Below are positions 8,306 through 16,146 of a stretch of 64,000 nucleotides of DNA, piece after piece. The first letter of the stretch is position 1. Each line of letters begins with the position of its first letter. Origin of the DNA: G965198795 sp965198795 (GTDB taxonomy: Bacteria > Pseudomonadota > Alphaproteobacteria > Rhodospirillales > Casp-alpha2); the NCBI GenBank assembly GCA_965198795.1, contig OZ240674.1, positions 2,232,001 to 2,296,000 of the forward strand. The letters run 5' to 3'. The position numbers and the translations under genes are program-made. The notes under the pieces were generated by a model. It was not told the origin of the DNA, searched no databases, and was given only the letters and a program-made list of their open reading frames with translations.

Positions 8306-11300
8306 GGGGACCGTTCCCTGACTTCCCGGCGGCCGCCGAACAGGCCGATGTGGTATTTTTTGAAGAATTTCATGTTTTTAGGGTAAGGTCGGTCCTTGGA
8401 CGCGCCTTTGTGATTCTCGATTGTGATTGATCCCGTGCCACGATCAGCGCCTTTGAAATACCCTTCCCTCACGACGCCGTTTTTGTCCTCAAGCCGGACA
8501 AAATCATTCTTGAACAGGGAAAACAGAAAGGCGTAACTCGCGTCCAGTTCATCCCATTGGTCCTCCGGCTTTCCTTGGGTTATCAGCCGGTCCGGCCACC
8601 GTTTCGCCGCGACCTGCCACGTATAGACCGGCAGCAGATAGAATTTCCCGGCTTTTTCATACACCTCGGTCCAGGCCATTTCGGCGTTGTCGGCGATGCT
8701 TTTTTCCCGGCCCGTGGTTTTATCGGTCAGCCTGAAACCGGCCCTTGTGTTGTCGTAAACCCGCACCCGCCGGATTCGCGGGCCGCGGGACTCGCCGTCC
8801 GGGCCGGTCTTTCCGGGTTTCAGGGGCATGAACACGGGTTCGGCGAACGCCGCGCCCTTTTCGTTCTTGAACCCGAACGCCGCCAGACGGTCATGCAGCA
8901 CTTGATACAAGGCGGCGTTGCGGCCCCGGGGCTGGCCGTCCACGACCGTCACGTCAACCAGGTTTTCAAGGTCCGGCCGTTTTAGGTCCCCGACCTTGAT
9001 CCGCTTGACGGCCCGCCACTCGCCGCCGCCGCCGCCATCATTGCAACGCAGGCTCATGATGGTTTCCTTGTGCAGTTTGCCGCCGGTCTTGCGGGCCGGT
9101 TGGCGGGTGACGAACATGCCGTCCATTTTCGAAAGCGCGTGGGCGCGGAAATTTTCCCAGGGCGCTTCCGCGTAAAAACCGGGGTCGCCCTTTTTCCCGC
9201 GCGTATACCGGCTCCACCGGGCGGCTTTTTGCACCATACCGTCCGTGGCGCAGGCGATGACCAGGGCGTCCACGCCATGGTGGCGGTGGTCGTTCTGCCG
9301 GTCCTTTTCCGGCAGGCGCCACAAATGCCGCAGCTTGCTGGTCAATTCGCCCTTGCGGGTGCGGACCAGTTTTGTGACGCCGGGGTTCGGTTTCAGGTTT
9401 TCCTCCAGATATTCGCTCAAGGCGCGGGCCACGTAACGGGTGTCGTTCAGGTGGCGGGATTTCCAGGCGTTCTCTTTTTCCTCGTCGAAGTCCCGCATCA
9501 GCAGTTTCTCGCGGCGATGGAAATTCTGCCTTGCGGCGAACGCCTCCAGCTCCCGGGTCTTCCCGTTACGTTCCATGTATTCCCACGCCGTCAGGTTCAG
9601 GTTGCTCTTCGCCTGGTTTTCACGGGAAAAGCATAGCACCTTGTTGGACCACGAATCGTCATAAGACCGGCCGCGGGGCAGGATATGGTCGATCTGCGTG
9701 TCTGTGCCGTTCTGGAGATGATGGGGCTTGATCGCCTCGCCCGAATAGGGACAGAACCCGTCCTGTTCCTTCCACAGCCGGAATCTGGCGAGTTCGTCCC
9801 CGTTGGGTTCGAACCCGTAAATCTCCGCCGCGTGTTTCCGGGTTTCCTCCTTGAACGTTTGGCGTTTCTTGTTTTCGGCCTCCACCGCCTTACGTTCCTT
9901 GAAGTTACGCCCCAGGTCCCGCGCCGTTTCCACGTGGAAGTGATCGGGCATGCCATGCTTTCGCACAAGGGCGTTGACCACCTTGCGGATTTGCGACAAC
10001 GCGCGGTCCACGACCGGGTTCCTGGTGCTCTCGCCCAAGGGCGGCAGAAGCGTTCGTTCACCCGCGCGCGTCTGGTGGTCGGGGCGTATTTTCAGCACCG
10101 CCTCCATATAGGTCACGCCCCGGCGCAGGTACGGGTTGATTTCCTTCGCCGCCCTCAGGGATATGTTGATGGTTTTGGAAAAGCCCGTCACCCCCAGCAG
10201 GGCGACGACCTGGTCCTCGGACAGGGGTTGGCTTAATTTTTTCAGTTCTTCCCGTATGTCGTCCTCGGACTCGAAGAAAGATAGGGCGCAGGCGATGCGG
10301 TCAAGATCGTCGGGCCGGGCGGCCAGCGCCGCCCAGTCCATCTTGGAAATTTTCCCAAGCGCCTTGCGCAGGGTGTGAAAGCCCGCCATTTCCACCAGGG
10401 TCTCTTTTTCCGCCTGTTCCCTGATTTCATCCGGCGTCAGGTTTCTCTCCGAATAGCAAGCAAGGTTGAATCTGGCATCATCATCCAGGCCAAGAGTTTT
10501 CCGCGCCTGGGCGAAAGTGACCTTTTTGTTTTTTTGCATCTTCTGCTCAAGCTGGGCGATTTCCTCCATGGTCAGGGGGCGTTCTTCGCCCTTTGGGGAC
10601 ATGACGGTCAGATTGGCCAGACGCGAACTGGAAAAGTTCGTCGTTTCCACCAGGGTCTCTTTTTCCGCTCGTTCCCTGATTTCCGCCCGCGTTAGGTTTT
10701 CTCTCGGATAGGAAGCAAGATTGAATCTTGCATCATCATCCAGGCCAAGAATTTCCCGCGCCTGGGCGAACGTGATCTTGTCGCTTTTCAGCATCTGCCG
10801 TTCGAACCCGGCGATTTCCTCCTCGCTCAAGGGGCGCTTTTCGCCCTTGCCCATGATGGTCAGATTGGCCAGCCGCGAAAGGGCGACGAACAGTTCCGCG
10901 TGAAACGCCTTTTTGGGCGCGCGTTTTTCACCCTCGTCGCCGTACACGGCGCATTTGCCGACCATTTTCAGGCTGGATTGCAGGGGCCTGCGGAAGAACG
11001 CGAATTCGATGACGTCTTCGCACAGCCGCTCCGTCGCTTTCGCGTTGCCAAGATCGCGCTGGCGTTTGATCAAGGTCCTGATCTCGTCCCTCAAGTGGTC
11101 GCGGATGACCGTGCGTTCATAGCGCTCGGGATCGTTGCGTTGTTTGGGCTGGCCGGCCAGCCACGCGCCGATCGTTCGCCCGCCGTCCGCGCGCATGGCC
11201 TCGTAAAGTTCGTTCCCGGCCTTGGTGAACGTCGTTTCCTCGTTCGGCGGGGCCGACTTGCGGTTTGTCTGGAAACCGGGGCGCTTGGCGAAGTGGACGA

Positions 11301-11640
11301 GAACGCGGGCCAGTTCCCCGTCGCTCAACGGACGCTCAAGCCCTTCCTTGCGCAGAAGCCAGGGCGACTTGTCGCCGCTTTTCAAGCGGATGATCTTTGG
11401 CGCGTCCAGGCCGTGTTCTATCAGCTCTTTTCTCAACCGGGCGACTTTTCGCGCCTTGCGGGTGGTCCTGCGCCGCATGCCCCGCGCCTCCCGCCGCGGC
11501 AGGGCCAGGGACGCGCCCGTCTTTGGATGTTCCGCCGCCTCGAACAGATGACTTCCCATCTCCAGAATCTCGTTTTTGTCCATGTCAACGAGAGAAAAGC
11601 CGATGGAATTGACGCCCACGTCCAAACCGATAATACGCAT
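8287..11640 (-). CDS. cas9: Cas9 endonuclease, type II-C, with duplicated REC segment
   Basis: RNA-guided DNA endonuclease, 1117 residues, colinear with Neisseria Cas9. Domains in order: RuvC-I (GLDVGVNSIGFSLVD, Asp7); Arg-rich bridge helix (RREARGMRRRTTRKARKVAR, about 49-68); REC lobe; RuvC-II (FHVETARDLG, Glu571); HNH (IDHILPRGRSYDD, Asp651/His652, with Asn675 in SREN); RuvC-III (RHHGVDALVIA, His788/Asp791); and a C-terminal PAM-interacting region. All nuclease residues are present. The REC lobe carries a tandem duplication (residues 256-339 and 340-424) of a module that occurs once in Neisseria Cas9 (there NLRILEQGSERPLT...). The start is supported by AGGGG 8 bases upstream. The PAM cannot be read from this sequence. 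Confidence 0.98.
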   Translation of the reverse strand: MRIIGLDVGVNSIGFSLVDMDKNEILEMGSHLFEAAEHPKTGASLALPRREARGMRRRTTRKARKVARLRKELIEHGLDAPKIIRLKSGDKSPWLLRKEGLERPLSDGELARVLVHFAKRPGFQTNRKSAPPNEETTFTKAGNELYEAMRADGGRTIGAWLAGQPKQRNDPERYERTVIRDHLRDEIRTLIKRQRDLGNAKATERLCEDVIEFAFFRRPLQSSLKMVGKCAVYGDEGEKRAPKKAFHAELFVALSRLANLTIMGKGEKRPLSEEEIAGFERQMLKSDKITFAQAREILGLDDDARFNLASYPRENLTRAEIRERAEKETLVETTNFSSSRLANLTVMSPKGEERPLTMEEIAQLEQKMQKNKKVTFAQARKTLGLDDDARFNLACYSERNLTPDEIREQAEKETLVEMAGFHTLRKALGKISKMDWAALAARPDDLDRIACALSFFESEDDIREELKKLSQPLSEDQVVALLGVTGFSKTINISLRAAKEINPYLRRGVTYMEAVLKIRPDHQTRAGERTLLPPLGESTRNPVVDRALSQIRKVVNALVRKHGMPDHFHVETARDLGRNFKERKAVEAENKKRQTFKEETRKHAAEIYGFEPNGDELARFRLWKEQDGFCPYSGEAIKPHHLQNGTDTQIDHILPRGRSYDDSWSNKVLCFSRENQAKSNLNLTAWEYMERNGKTRELEAFAARQNFHRREKLLMRDFDEEKENAWKSRHLNDTRYVARALSEYLEENLKPNPGVTKLVRTRKGELTSKLRHLWRLPEKDRQNDHRHHGVDALVIACATDGMVQKAARWSRYTRGKKGDPGFYAEAPWENFRAHALSKMDGMFVTRQPARKTGGKLHKETIMSLRCNDGGGGGEWRAVKRIKVGDLKRPDLENLVDVTVVDGQPRGRNAALYQVLHDRLAAFGFKNEKGAAFAEPVFMPLKPGKTGPDGESRGPRIRRVRVYDNTRAGFRLTDKTTGREKSIADNAEMAWTEVYEKAGKFYLLPVYTWQVAAKRWPDRLITQGKPEDQWDELDASYAFLFSLFKNDFVRLEDKNGVVREGYFKGADRGTGSITIENHKGASKDRPYPKNMKFFKKYHIGLFGGRREVRERSPWRGEP
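10369..10875 (-). repeat. In-frame tandem duplication inside cas9 (REC lobe)
   Basis: Copy 1 spans 10624-10875 (84 codons) and copy 2 spans 10369-10623 (85 codons). Both begin RLANLT, share FAQAR and LGLDDDARFNLA, and end AEKETLVE. By eye about two-thirds of residues are identical, and DNA similarity is also strong (for example GCATCATCATCCAGGCCAAG in both). Frame is preserved and there are no stops, so both copies are translated. Confidence 0.93.
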
Positions 11641-11724
11641 GTTTTTTTCCCCTAAGCCGTGTGTTCGGAAGCGTCAGCTTAATAAAACGCTTTGATTCTG
11701 CAAGACAATCCCGTACCATTAGGG
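11641..11724. promoter_or_regulatory. Divergent promoter region of cas9 (-) and tracrRNA (+)
   Basis: On the minus strand, TTGTCT, 17 bases, then TTATTA resembles a sigma70 promoter for cas9. It overlaps an inverted repeat AAGCGT (11669-11674) / ACGCTT (11687-11692) that could be an operator. On the plus strand, TTGATT (11692-11697), 16 bases, then TACCAT (11714-11719) would start transcription near 11726, exactly at the tracrRNA anti-repeat. Both assignments rest on sequence resemblance only. Confidence 0.55.
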
Positions 11725-11725
11725 C

Positions 11726-11834
11726 ACATAGCAAAACGATGCAAAAAGTGTTGTTATGGTAAGAGTTTCCCCTTTGGGGATTTCTCGTAAAGCACCGCCC
11801 CCCGTCCGCCATGCGCGTTCGGGGGGCGACTTTT
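11726..11834 (+). ncRNA. tracrRNA of the type II-C CRISPR system
   Basis: Anti-repeat at 11725-11760: aligned with the reverse complement of the CRISPR repeat, 28 of 36 positions match, including the block CGATGCAAAAAG. Several mismatches (GTTATGGT against GCTATGGC) still allow G-U pairs, and a GTGTT bulge interrupts the duplex, as in known dual-guide duplexes. Downstream come AAGAG, a small hairpin TCCCCTTTGGGGA, and a strong final hairpin (11796-11828) with a TTTT tail. The order anti-repeat, short stem, terminator stem matches the Neisseria tracrRNA. It is divergent from cas9. The 5' end is set from the predicted promoter. Confidence 0.88.
11796..11834 (+). terminator. Terminator hairpin of tracrRNA
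   Basis: A perfect 9-bp stem, CGCCCCCCG (11796-11804) with CGGGGGGCG (11820-11828), has a 15-nt loop and is followed by ACTTTT. It probably also acts as the 3' stem of the mature tracrRNA. Confidence 0.8.
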
Positions 11835-11905
11835 GTCCGGGTTCGGGCGGGGCGGAGCGGGGGAGGCCGGAACGGTTGGGAACGACCGGCCCCCGGCTTT
11901 TCGGA

Positions 11906-12874
11906 TCAAGTCCTTCGGGGCGTTGACCGGGCGTTGAAGGCCTCGGCCAGAATACACAATATCTCGAACATGACGGTCGCGCCGACCAGCGCGGTGGCGC
12001 CGCTGGGGTCGAAAGGGGGCGCGACCTCAACCACGTCGCCGCCGACCAGGTTCAGCCCCGACAGCCCCCGGATCATCAACAGGGCCTCCAGGGTCGAGAA
12101 ACCGCCGACTTCGGGCGTGCCCGTTCCGGGCGCGTAAACGGGGTCCAGTCCATCGACGTCGAAACTGACGTAGACGGGGCCGTCGCCGGCCACGCGCCGC
12201 GCCTCTTCGATGGTTTTCCGCACGCCGAGTTCGTGGAATTCCTCAATATAAACGACCCGCATCCCGGCGTCGTGGCTGAACTTCCAGATGTCCGGGTCGT
12301 TCACGCCGCCGCGAATGCCGATCTGAATGGTGCGCCGGGGATCGAGCAGGCCTTCCTCGACCGCGCGGCGGAAGGGGGCGCCGTGGTGGAACCTGGAACC
12401 CAGGTAATCGTCGCCGGTGTCGCAGTGCGCGTCGAAGTGAACCATGCCGAGCGGGCGGTCTTTCGCGATGGCCCGGAAGATGGGCAGGGTGACGGAATGA
12501 TCCCCGCCGGCGGAGAGCGGGATCACGTTCGCCGCGTGGATTTCATGATAGCGCGCGGCGATCTCGTCCAGACTGCTTTCCAGGTGGAAGGGACTTTTTA
12601 CCCAGGCGTCGCCCAAATCCGCGACACGCGCCAGGTCAAAAGGCGCGACGCCGGTCGCTTGATTGATGGTTCGCATCAGGCTCGACTGGTTGCGGATTTC
12701 GCGCGGTCCGTGGCGCGCGCCGGGACGGTTCGTGACGCCGCCGTCATAGGGAACCCCAATCAGGCCGATATCGACGTCTTCACAGGTCTCGGCCAGCGGG
12801 GTCCGCATGAAAGTCGGCACGCCCGTATAGCGGGGACGGACCTTCGGGTCTTGGAATTCCGGGTATTCGGTCAT
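11906..12874 (-). CDS. Ureohydrolase (agmatinase / guanidino-acid hydrolase family)
   Basis: Dimanganese hydrolase that splits a guanidino group to urea plus an amine. The metal-binding motifs are complete: GGDHSVTLP, HFDAHCDTGDD and SFDVDGLDPVYAPGTGTPEVGG. At about 322 residues it fits the agmatinase, guanidinobutyrase and guanidinopropionase group. The lack of neighbouring putrescine or guanidine genes means the substrate cannot be fixed; the long N-terminal extension (FQDPKVRPRYTGVPTFMR) is closer to guanidino-acid hydrolases than to E. coli SpeB. I prefer the ATG at 12874, with GAGGA upstream, over the one at 12901. It faces the tracrRNA gene tail to tail. Confidence 0.85.
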   Translation of the reverse strand: MTEYPEFQDPKVRPRYTGVPTFMRTPLAETCEDVDIGLIGVPYDGGVTNRPGARHGPREIRNQSSLMRTINQATGVAPFDLARVADLGDAWVKSPFHLESSLDEIAARYHEIHAANVIPLSAGGDHSVTLPIFRAIAKDRPLGMVHFDAHCDTGDDYLGSRFHHGAPFRRAVEEGLLDPRRTIQIGIRGGVNDPDIWKFSHDAGMRVVYIEEFHELGVRKTIEEARRVAGDGPVYVSFDVDGLDPVYAPGTGTPEVGGFSTLEALLMIRGLSGLNLVGGDVVEVAPPFDPSGATALVGATVMFEILCILAEAFNARSTPRRT

Positions 12875-12975
12875 GGCGGCGTCCTCGTCAACGCGCTCCA
12901 TTATGGCGGGGGGCGCGGCTTCCTGTCGAGCGTTACCGGCTTGACGCGGCGGTCGCGCGCGTTACCCTCCAGGCC

Positions 12976-13332
12976 GTGAAACCGATCAAGCGTTCAGCAT
13001 TTCTCGCCGGCGCCGCAGGCGGCCTTCTGTTTCTGGCCGCGTGCGAGCCGGTCATGCTTTCCGAAAACCGGCTTTCTATTGAGCATCCGGTCAATCAGAT
13101 CATCATCGCCGAACACCGCGCCGGGGATTACTGCGGGGAGCGCGGCAAGACGGCCCGGTTGGTTCAGACAAGCCGCGCTCAAGGCGGCTTTCTGGCGTAC
13201 AGAACGGCGTACAGCACTTTCGTGTGCGTAGCCGAGAAAGAGGCGGAGCCCATATCGGCTCCACCGCCCGCGCGCGCCCGGCTGATCGAGGGCGAAGGTC
13301 CCCACACGAGGCAGTACCTTCAACCCGATTGA
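12976..13332 (+). CDS. Small predicted lipoprotein of unknown function
   Basis: 118 residues starting with GTG. A signal peptide ends in a lipobox, LLFLAACEP, with Cys at about position 23, so the mature protein should be lipid-anchored. The remainder contains two further cysteines (DYCGERGK and TFVCVAEK), which could form a disulfide in the periplasm, and a Pro-rich C-terminus. I do not recognise the family; such short lipoproteins are common in alphaproteobacteria. It ends one base before the convergent gene's stop at 13333. Confidence 0.7.
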   Translation: MKPIKRSAFLAGAAGGLLFLAACEPVMLSENRLSIEHPVNQIIIAEHRAGDYCGERGKTARLVQTSRAQGGFLAYRTAYSTFVCVAEKEAEPISAPPPARARLIEGEGPHTRQYLQPD

Positions 13333-13914
13333 TCAGCGTTGTTTCAGCGCAGCCTGAATTTCCGGCGGCAGGCCGTGTCTCACCGCTTTCAAATCAGCCG
13401 GAAAATAGCTTTTTCCACTGCATTCGCGCTCGAATGCGTCGGCGAGGGACGAGTAGTCGTCGATTGCCTTGTTGTATGCGCCGACGCGCGTGATCCGCTC
13501 GCGCACCTTTTGATTATAGGTTTCGACGCGCGTGTTAAAGGCGTCGATCTGTTCGCGGGTGGGGAACTTTCCCGCGGACTCCCGCTGAAGCTCGCCGCCG
13601 GTCTCGTCAATGGTCTTGTCGAGCGCCGAAATGGCCATGAGTTCACGGTCCAGCACGGCGCCCGACGCATCAATCCGGCTGGCGGTAAGCAGACAGGTCT
13701 TCAACTGGACCGGGCGCAACACGCCTTTGGAATATTCCTTGGTTCCCTCCGCATCGGGCGGGGCGTCCCTCGCGACGGCGATCAACGCGTCCAGAACGCT
13801 CTCCGAGGCATGGGAGTCCGAGGCATGGGAGTAAGAGAGGAAAAAGTTTAACCCCGCAGCGGCGGCGGCGCCTAGAAGCGGGACGCGTCCCCATCGTCCG
13901 GTATTCGTTCTCAT
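13333..13914 (-). CDS. Exported protein of unknown function, helical
   Basis: 193 residues from the ATG at 13914, chosen because GAGAGGAG lies five bases upstream and a signal-like segment follows (GRVPLLGAAAAAGLNFFLSY). The frame continues upstream but without a ribosome-binding site. The mature part is mostly charged and helical (TREQIDAFNTRVETYNQKVRE), suggesting a coiled coil, with two cysteines (KTCLLTA and ERECSGK). No known domain is recognised. An in-frame micro-duplication, SHASDSHASES, follows the signal segment. It faces the lipoprotein gene tail to tail. Confidence 0.65.
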   Translation of the reverse strand: MRTNTGRWGRVPLLGAAAAAGLNFFLSYSHASDSHASESVLDALIAVARDAPPDAEGTKEYSKGVLRPVQLKTCLLTASRIDASGAVLDRELMAISALDKTIDETGGELQRESAGKFPTREQIDAFNTRVETYNQKVRERITRVGAYNKAIDDYSSLADAFERECSGKSYFPADLKAVRHGLPPEIQAALKQR

Positions 13915-14096
13915 TCGGCTCCTCTCAACACCCCGTCGCGGCCAGCGGCGGCCTTCCGTGTTAAAGCCGCCAGCGTATTCGCCGGTTACGGCGCCGGCGC
14001 ACCCGGGACGATAGGCAATCGGCGAGGCGGTTTCCACCGGATTCCATTCCGGTCCGGTGCTTTCGCGTTCGGGAAGAGGAATAAAAAGGGAAGCAA

Positions 14097-14300
14097 TCAG
14101 TTTAGAGGGGTGTTTTCGGGGCGTTGCGTGGAGAGAAGGTCTTCCGTTACTTCCGCGACCCGCGTCCAAAGCGCATGGCCGTCCACATCACCCATATCAC
14201 GCAAGCGGTCCGCCTTGATGAAAGCGCCGTTGGCGGCCATATCGCCGAACTCGCCGATCAGCAAGACGGCGGCCTTATAGATTTCCTTGTCGCTGACCAT
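14097..14300 (-). CDS. Small conserved hypothetical protein (DUF6961-like)
   Basis: 67 residues: MVSDKEIYKAAVLLIGEFGD, then ADRLRDMGDVDGHALWTRV. The arrangement (helix with D-R/K-E-I/L, AA-x-LLI, then ADxLxxxGDxDG and W-x-RV) resembles small proteins grouped as DUF6961 in alphaproteobacteria, as I recall them. Function is unknown and no membrane segment is visible. It lies 15 bp downstream of fliN on the same strand and is probably co-transcribed with it. Confidence 0.65.
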   Translation of the reverse strand: MVSDKEIYKAAVLLIGEFGDMAANGAFIKADRLRDMGDVDGHALWTRVAEVTEDLLSTQRPENTPLN

Positions 14301-14315
14301 GACCGAATACCGGCA

Positions 14316-14597
14316 TCAGTTGTTTTTGATGACCTGACTCATCTTTAGAATTTCCGTCGCCGTGACCCCCAGGCGATCCTCGACAACAACCACGTCACCC
14401 ATGGCGACCAACTGGTTGTTGGCGTGGATTTCAATATTCTCTCCGACGGTCTTGTTGAGTTCCACAACCGCGCCGCGGCCCAGTTTCAATATCTGGCTGA
14501 TAGGCATCTGAGCCCGGCCCAGAACGGCCGCAATTTCGACATTGACGTCATAGACGGCGTGGGCGCCGTTGGGATCGTTTTCGTTTTCTTCAGCCAT
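14316..14597 (-). CDS. fliN: Flagellar motor switch protein FliN
   Basis: C-ring component that, with FliM and FliG, sets flagellar rotation direction. The 93-residue protein is essentially one SpoA/FliN domain: YDVNVEIAAVLGRAQMPISQ, ILKLGRGAVVELNKTVGENI, NNQLVAMGDVVVVEDRLGV. No other flagellar gene is visible in the window, so this is an isolated copy. The genome may hold a complete flagellar cluster elsewhere, or this FliN may be a leftover. Confidence 0.93.
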   Translation of the reverse strand: MAEENENDPNGAHAVYDVNVEIAAVLGRAQMPISQILKLGRGAVVELNKTVGENIEIHANNQLVAMGDVVVVEDRLGVTATEILKMSQVIKNN

Positions 14598-14682
14598 GGC
14601 GGCGCTCCGTGCTCGTCGAACCTACATAAGTTAAAGCCCAAACCCTTAAGACAGCGTTATGCGGCCGAGGATAAGTTTACCA

Positions 14683-15267
14683 TCAATTTCCGAGCGCCGT
14701 CAGACGTTTCACTCGGGCGTGAAGATCGTGGAGAGCGGGTTCGTCCATTTCCATCGAGTCCAAATGGAACAGTATGTTCTCGAGATAGTCCAGATTGCCG
14801 CCGCTATCGCCAGACGCGACGGCAATGCGTTCGGCCCTTGTTTCGCGATCCAGATCACCCGCATGGTCGCCGTGACCAGCGTCCGCGATATAGGTGAAAG
14901 CGGCAAGCCGTTGACCCTCAATAGTCATATCGGCGATCACCGGGATATAGGCGTAGCCGGTCAGTTCCCGTTCATCAAGATAGCGGAGGGTCTCCGGCCG
15001 GTTTCCGGCGGCGATCCGGTAAGCCATTCCCTCACACGCGCCGCCCGGCGCGAGGCCGAGGACAAGGCCGGGCGCTTCCGGCGTTCCCCGATAGAAGTGC
15101 GACGTCACGCAGAAGTCCCGGTGATAGCCCTCAAGGCGCGCCGGGCGCCGCTCAAGATAGGCGAATCCCGGACGCCAGATGAGTGAACCATAGCCGAAGA
15201 CCCACTCGACGCCCGTCTCTTCAAGGGCTGGGCGGGAGGTCAAATTGAGGCGGGTGATGGCGGTCAT
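14683..15267 (-). CDS. ChaC-like gamma-glutamylcyclotransferase
   Basis: Predicted to cleave gamma-glutamyl peptides, such as glutathione, releasing 5-oxoproline. The family motif VFGYGSLIWRPGF is near residues 23-35, and the catalytic Glu is expected in YLDERELTGY. From the ATG at 15267 the protein has 194 residues, in range for ChaC proteins; the frame extends 33 codons upstream but that part does not resemble the family. It is bordered upstream by the IS element, whose insertion may have altered its promoter. Confidence 0.85.
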   Translation of the reverse strand: MTAITRLNLTSRPALEETGVEWVFGYGSLIWRPGFAYLERRPARLEGYHRDFCVTSHFYRGTPEAPGLVLGLAPGGACEGMAYRIAAGNRPETLRYLDERELTGYAYIPVIADMTIEGQRLAAFTYIADAGHGDHAGDLDRETRAERIAVASGDSGGNLDYLENILFHLDSMEMDEPALHDLHARVKRLTALGN

Positions 15268-15373
15268 CTTTGGCGAAATTCCGAATGTATGACGGCAAGT
15301 TTCCAAACCGGCCGCCGGCGCGGCCGCGCGAAACCATGGATGGGGCCGCGTTCCAGATGTTGACACAACCTAG

Positions 15374-16141
15374 GCTCAGGACTCATTAAATCCACCATAT
15401 GACTGTAGCTTCTATGCAGATTGCAGAAAAGAAGGTGCGCGCGCACCTGTCGTAGCGAGTTGCAATCCGCCGCCAGTCCTTAAGGCTTCCGAACATATTT
15501 TCGATTTTGTGGCGTTGCCTGTACAAGACGACATCGTAGTCAATCGCCTGCTTCCGGCTTTTCCTCGGTGGAATGCAGGGCGTGATGCCTTTTTCTTCCA
15601 GTGCTGCCCTGAACCAATCTGCATCGTAACCTTTGTCCGCCAACAGGCGCCGGGCTGCGGGCATATCATTTATGAGCCGGTCCGCGCCTTTGAAATCACT
15701 GACCTGCCCTGCTGTCAGGTAGAGCAGACAAGGGCGACCATCTCCGTCACAGACAGCATGGAGCTTGCTGTTCAGCCCACCTTTTGTGCGGCCAACGCCT
15801 CGGGGAACATCCCCTTTTTTAGCAGACTGGATGCCGTGCGGTGAGCTTTCAGATGCGTGGCGTCAACCTGAAGCTGTTCAGGAGTATCAGAGGAAGAGGA
15901 CAGGGCCTTGAATATCTGGTCGAAGATACTCATCTCGCTCCAACGCACAAACCGGTTATAAAGTGTCTTGTGAGGGCCGTACGCCTTGGGCGCATCGCGC
16001 CATTGAAGGCCTCGCTTCAGCACATGAATGATCCCACTCAGAACACGGCGGTCATCAACCCGGGGAACGCCATGTGATAGGGGAAAATACGGCTTTAGCC
16101 GATCAAGTTGTGCATCGCTTAGCCAGTACAAATCACTCAGC
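15374..16141 (-). mobile_element. IS5-family (IS427-group-like) insertion sequence
   Basis: About 770 bp with a single frameshifted transposase on the minus strand. The ends are not firmly set: imperfect GCTCAG (15374-15379) and CTCAGC (16136-16141) are the only inverted-looking termini, and no clear target duplication is seen (a CTAG lies just outside the left end). The right end lies within a few bases of the stop codon of the acyl-CoA synthetase gene. Confidence 0.7.
15386..16131 (-). CDS. IS5-family transposase, two frames joined by -1 frameshift
   Basis: First frame: 15772-16131, TTG start, MYWLSDAQLDRLKPYF and then GLQWRDAPKAYGPHKTLYNR, the helix-turn-helix part. The second frame continues to 15386 with GRTKGGLNSKLHAV, LLADKGYDADWFR and YRQRHKIENMFGSLKDWRRI, containing the later DDE residues. 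The frames meet at a slippery AAAAAAG (complement of 15814-15820), where a -1 shift gives a continuous protein. Programmed frameshifting of this kind is described for the IS427 group. All catalytic regions appear present, so the element could be active. Confidence 0.85.
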
Positions 16142-16146
16142 GGTAA

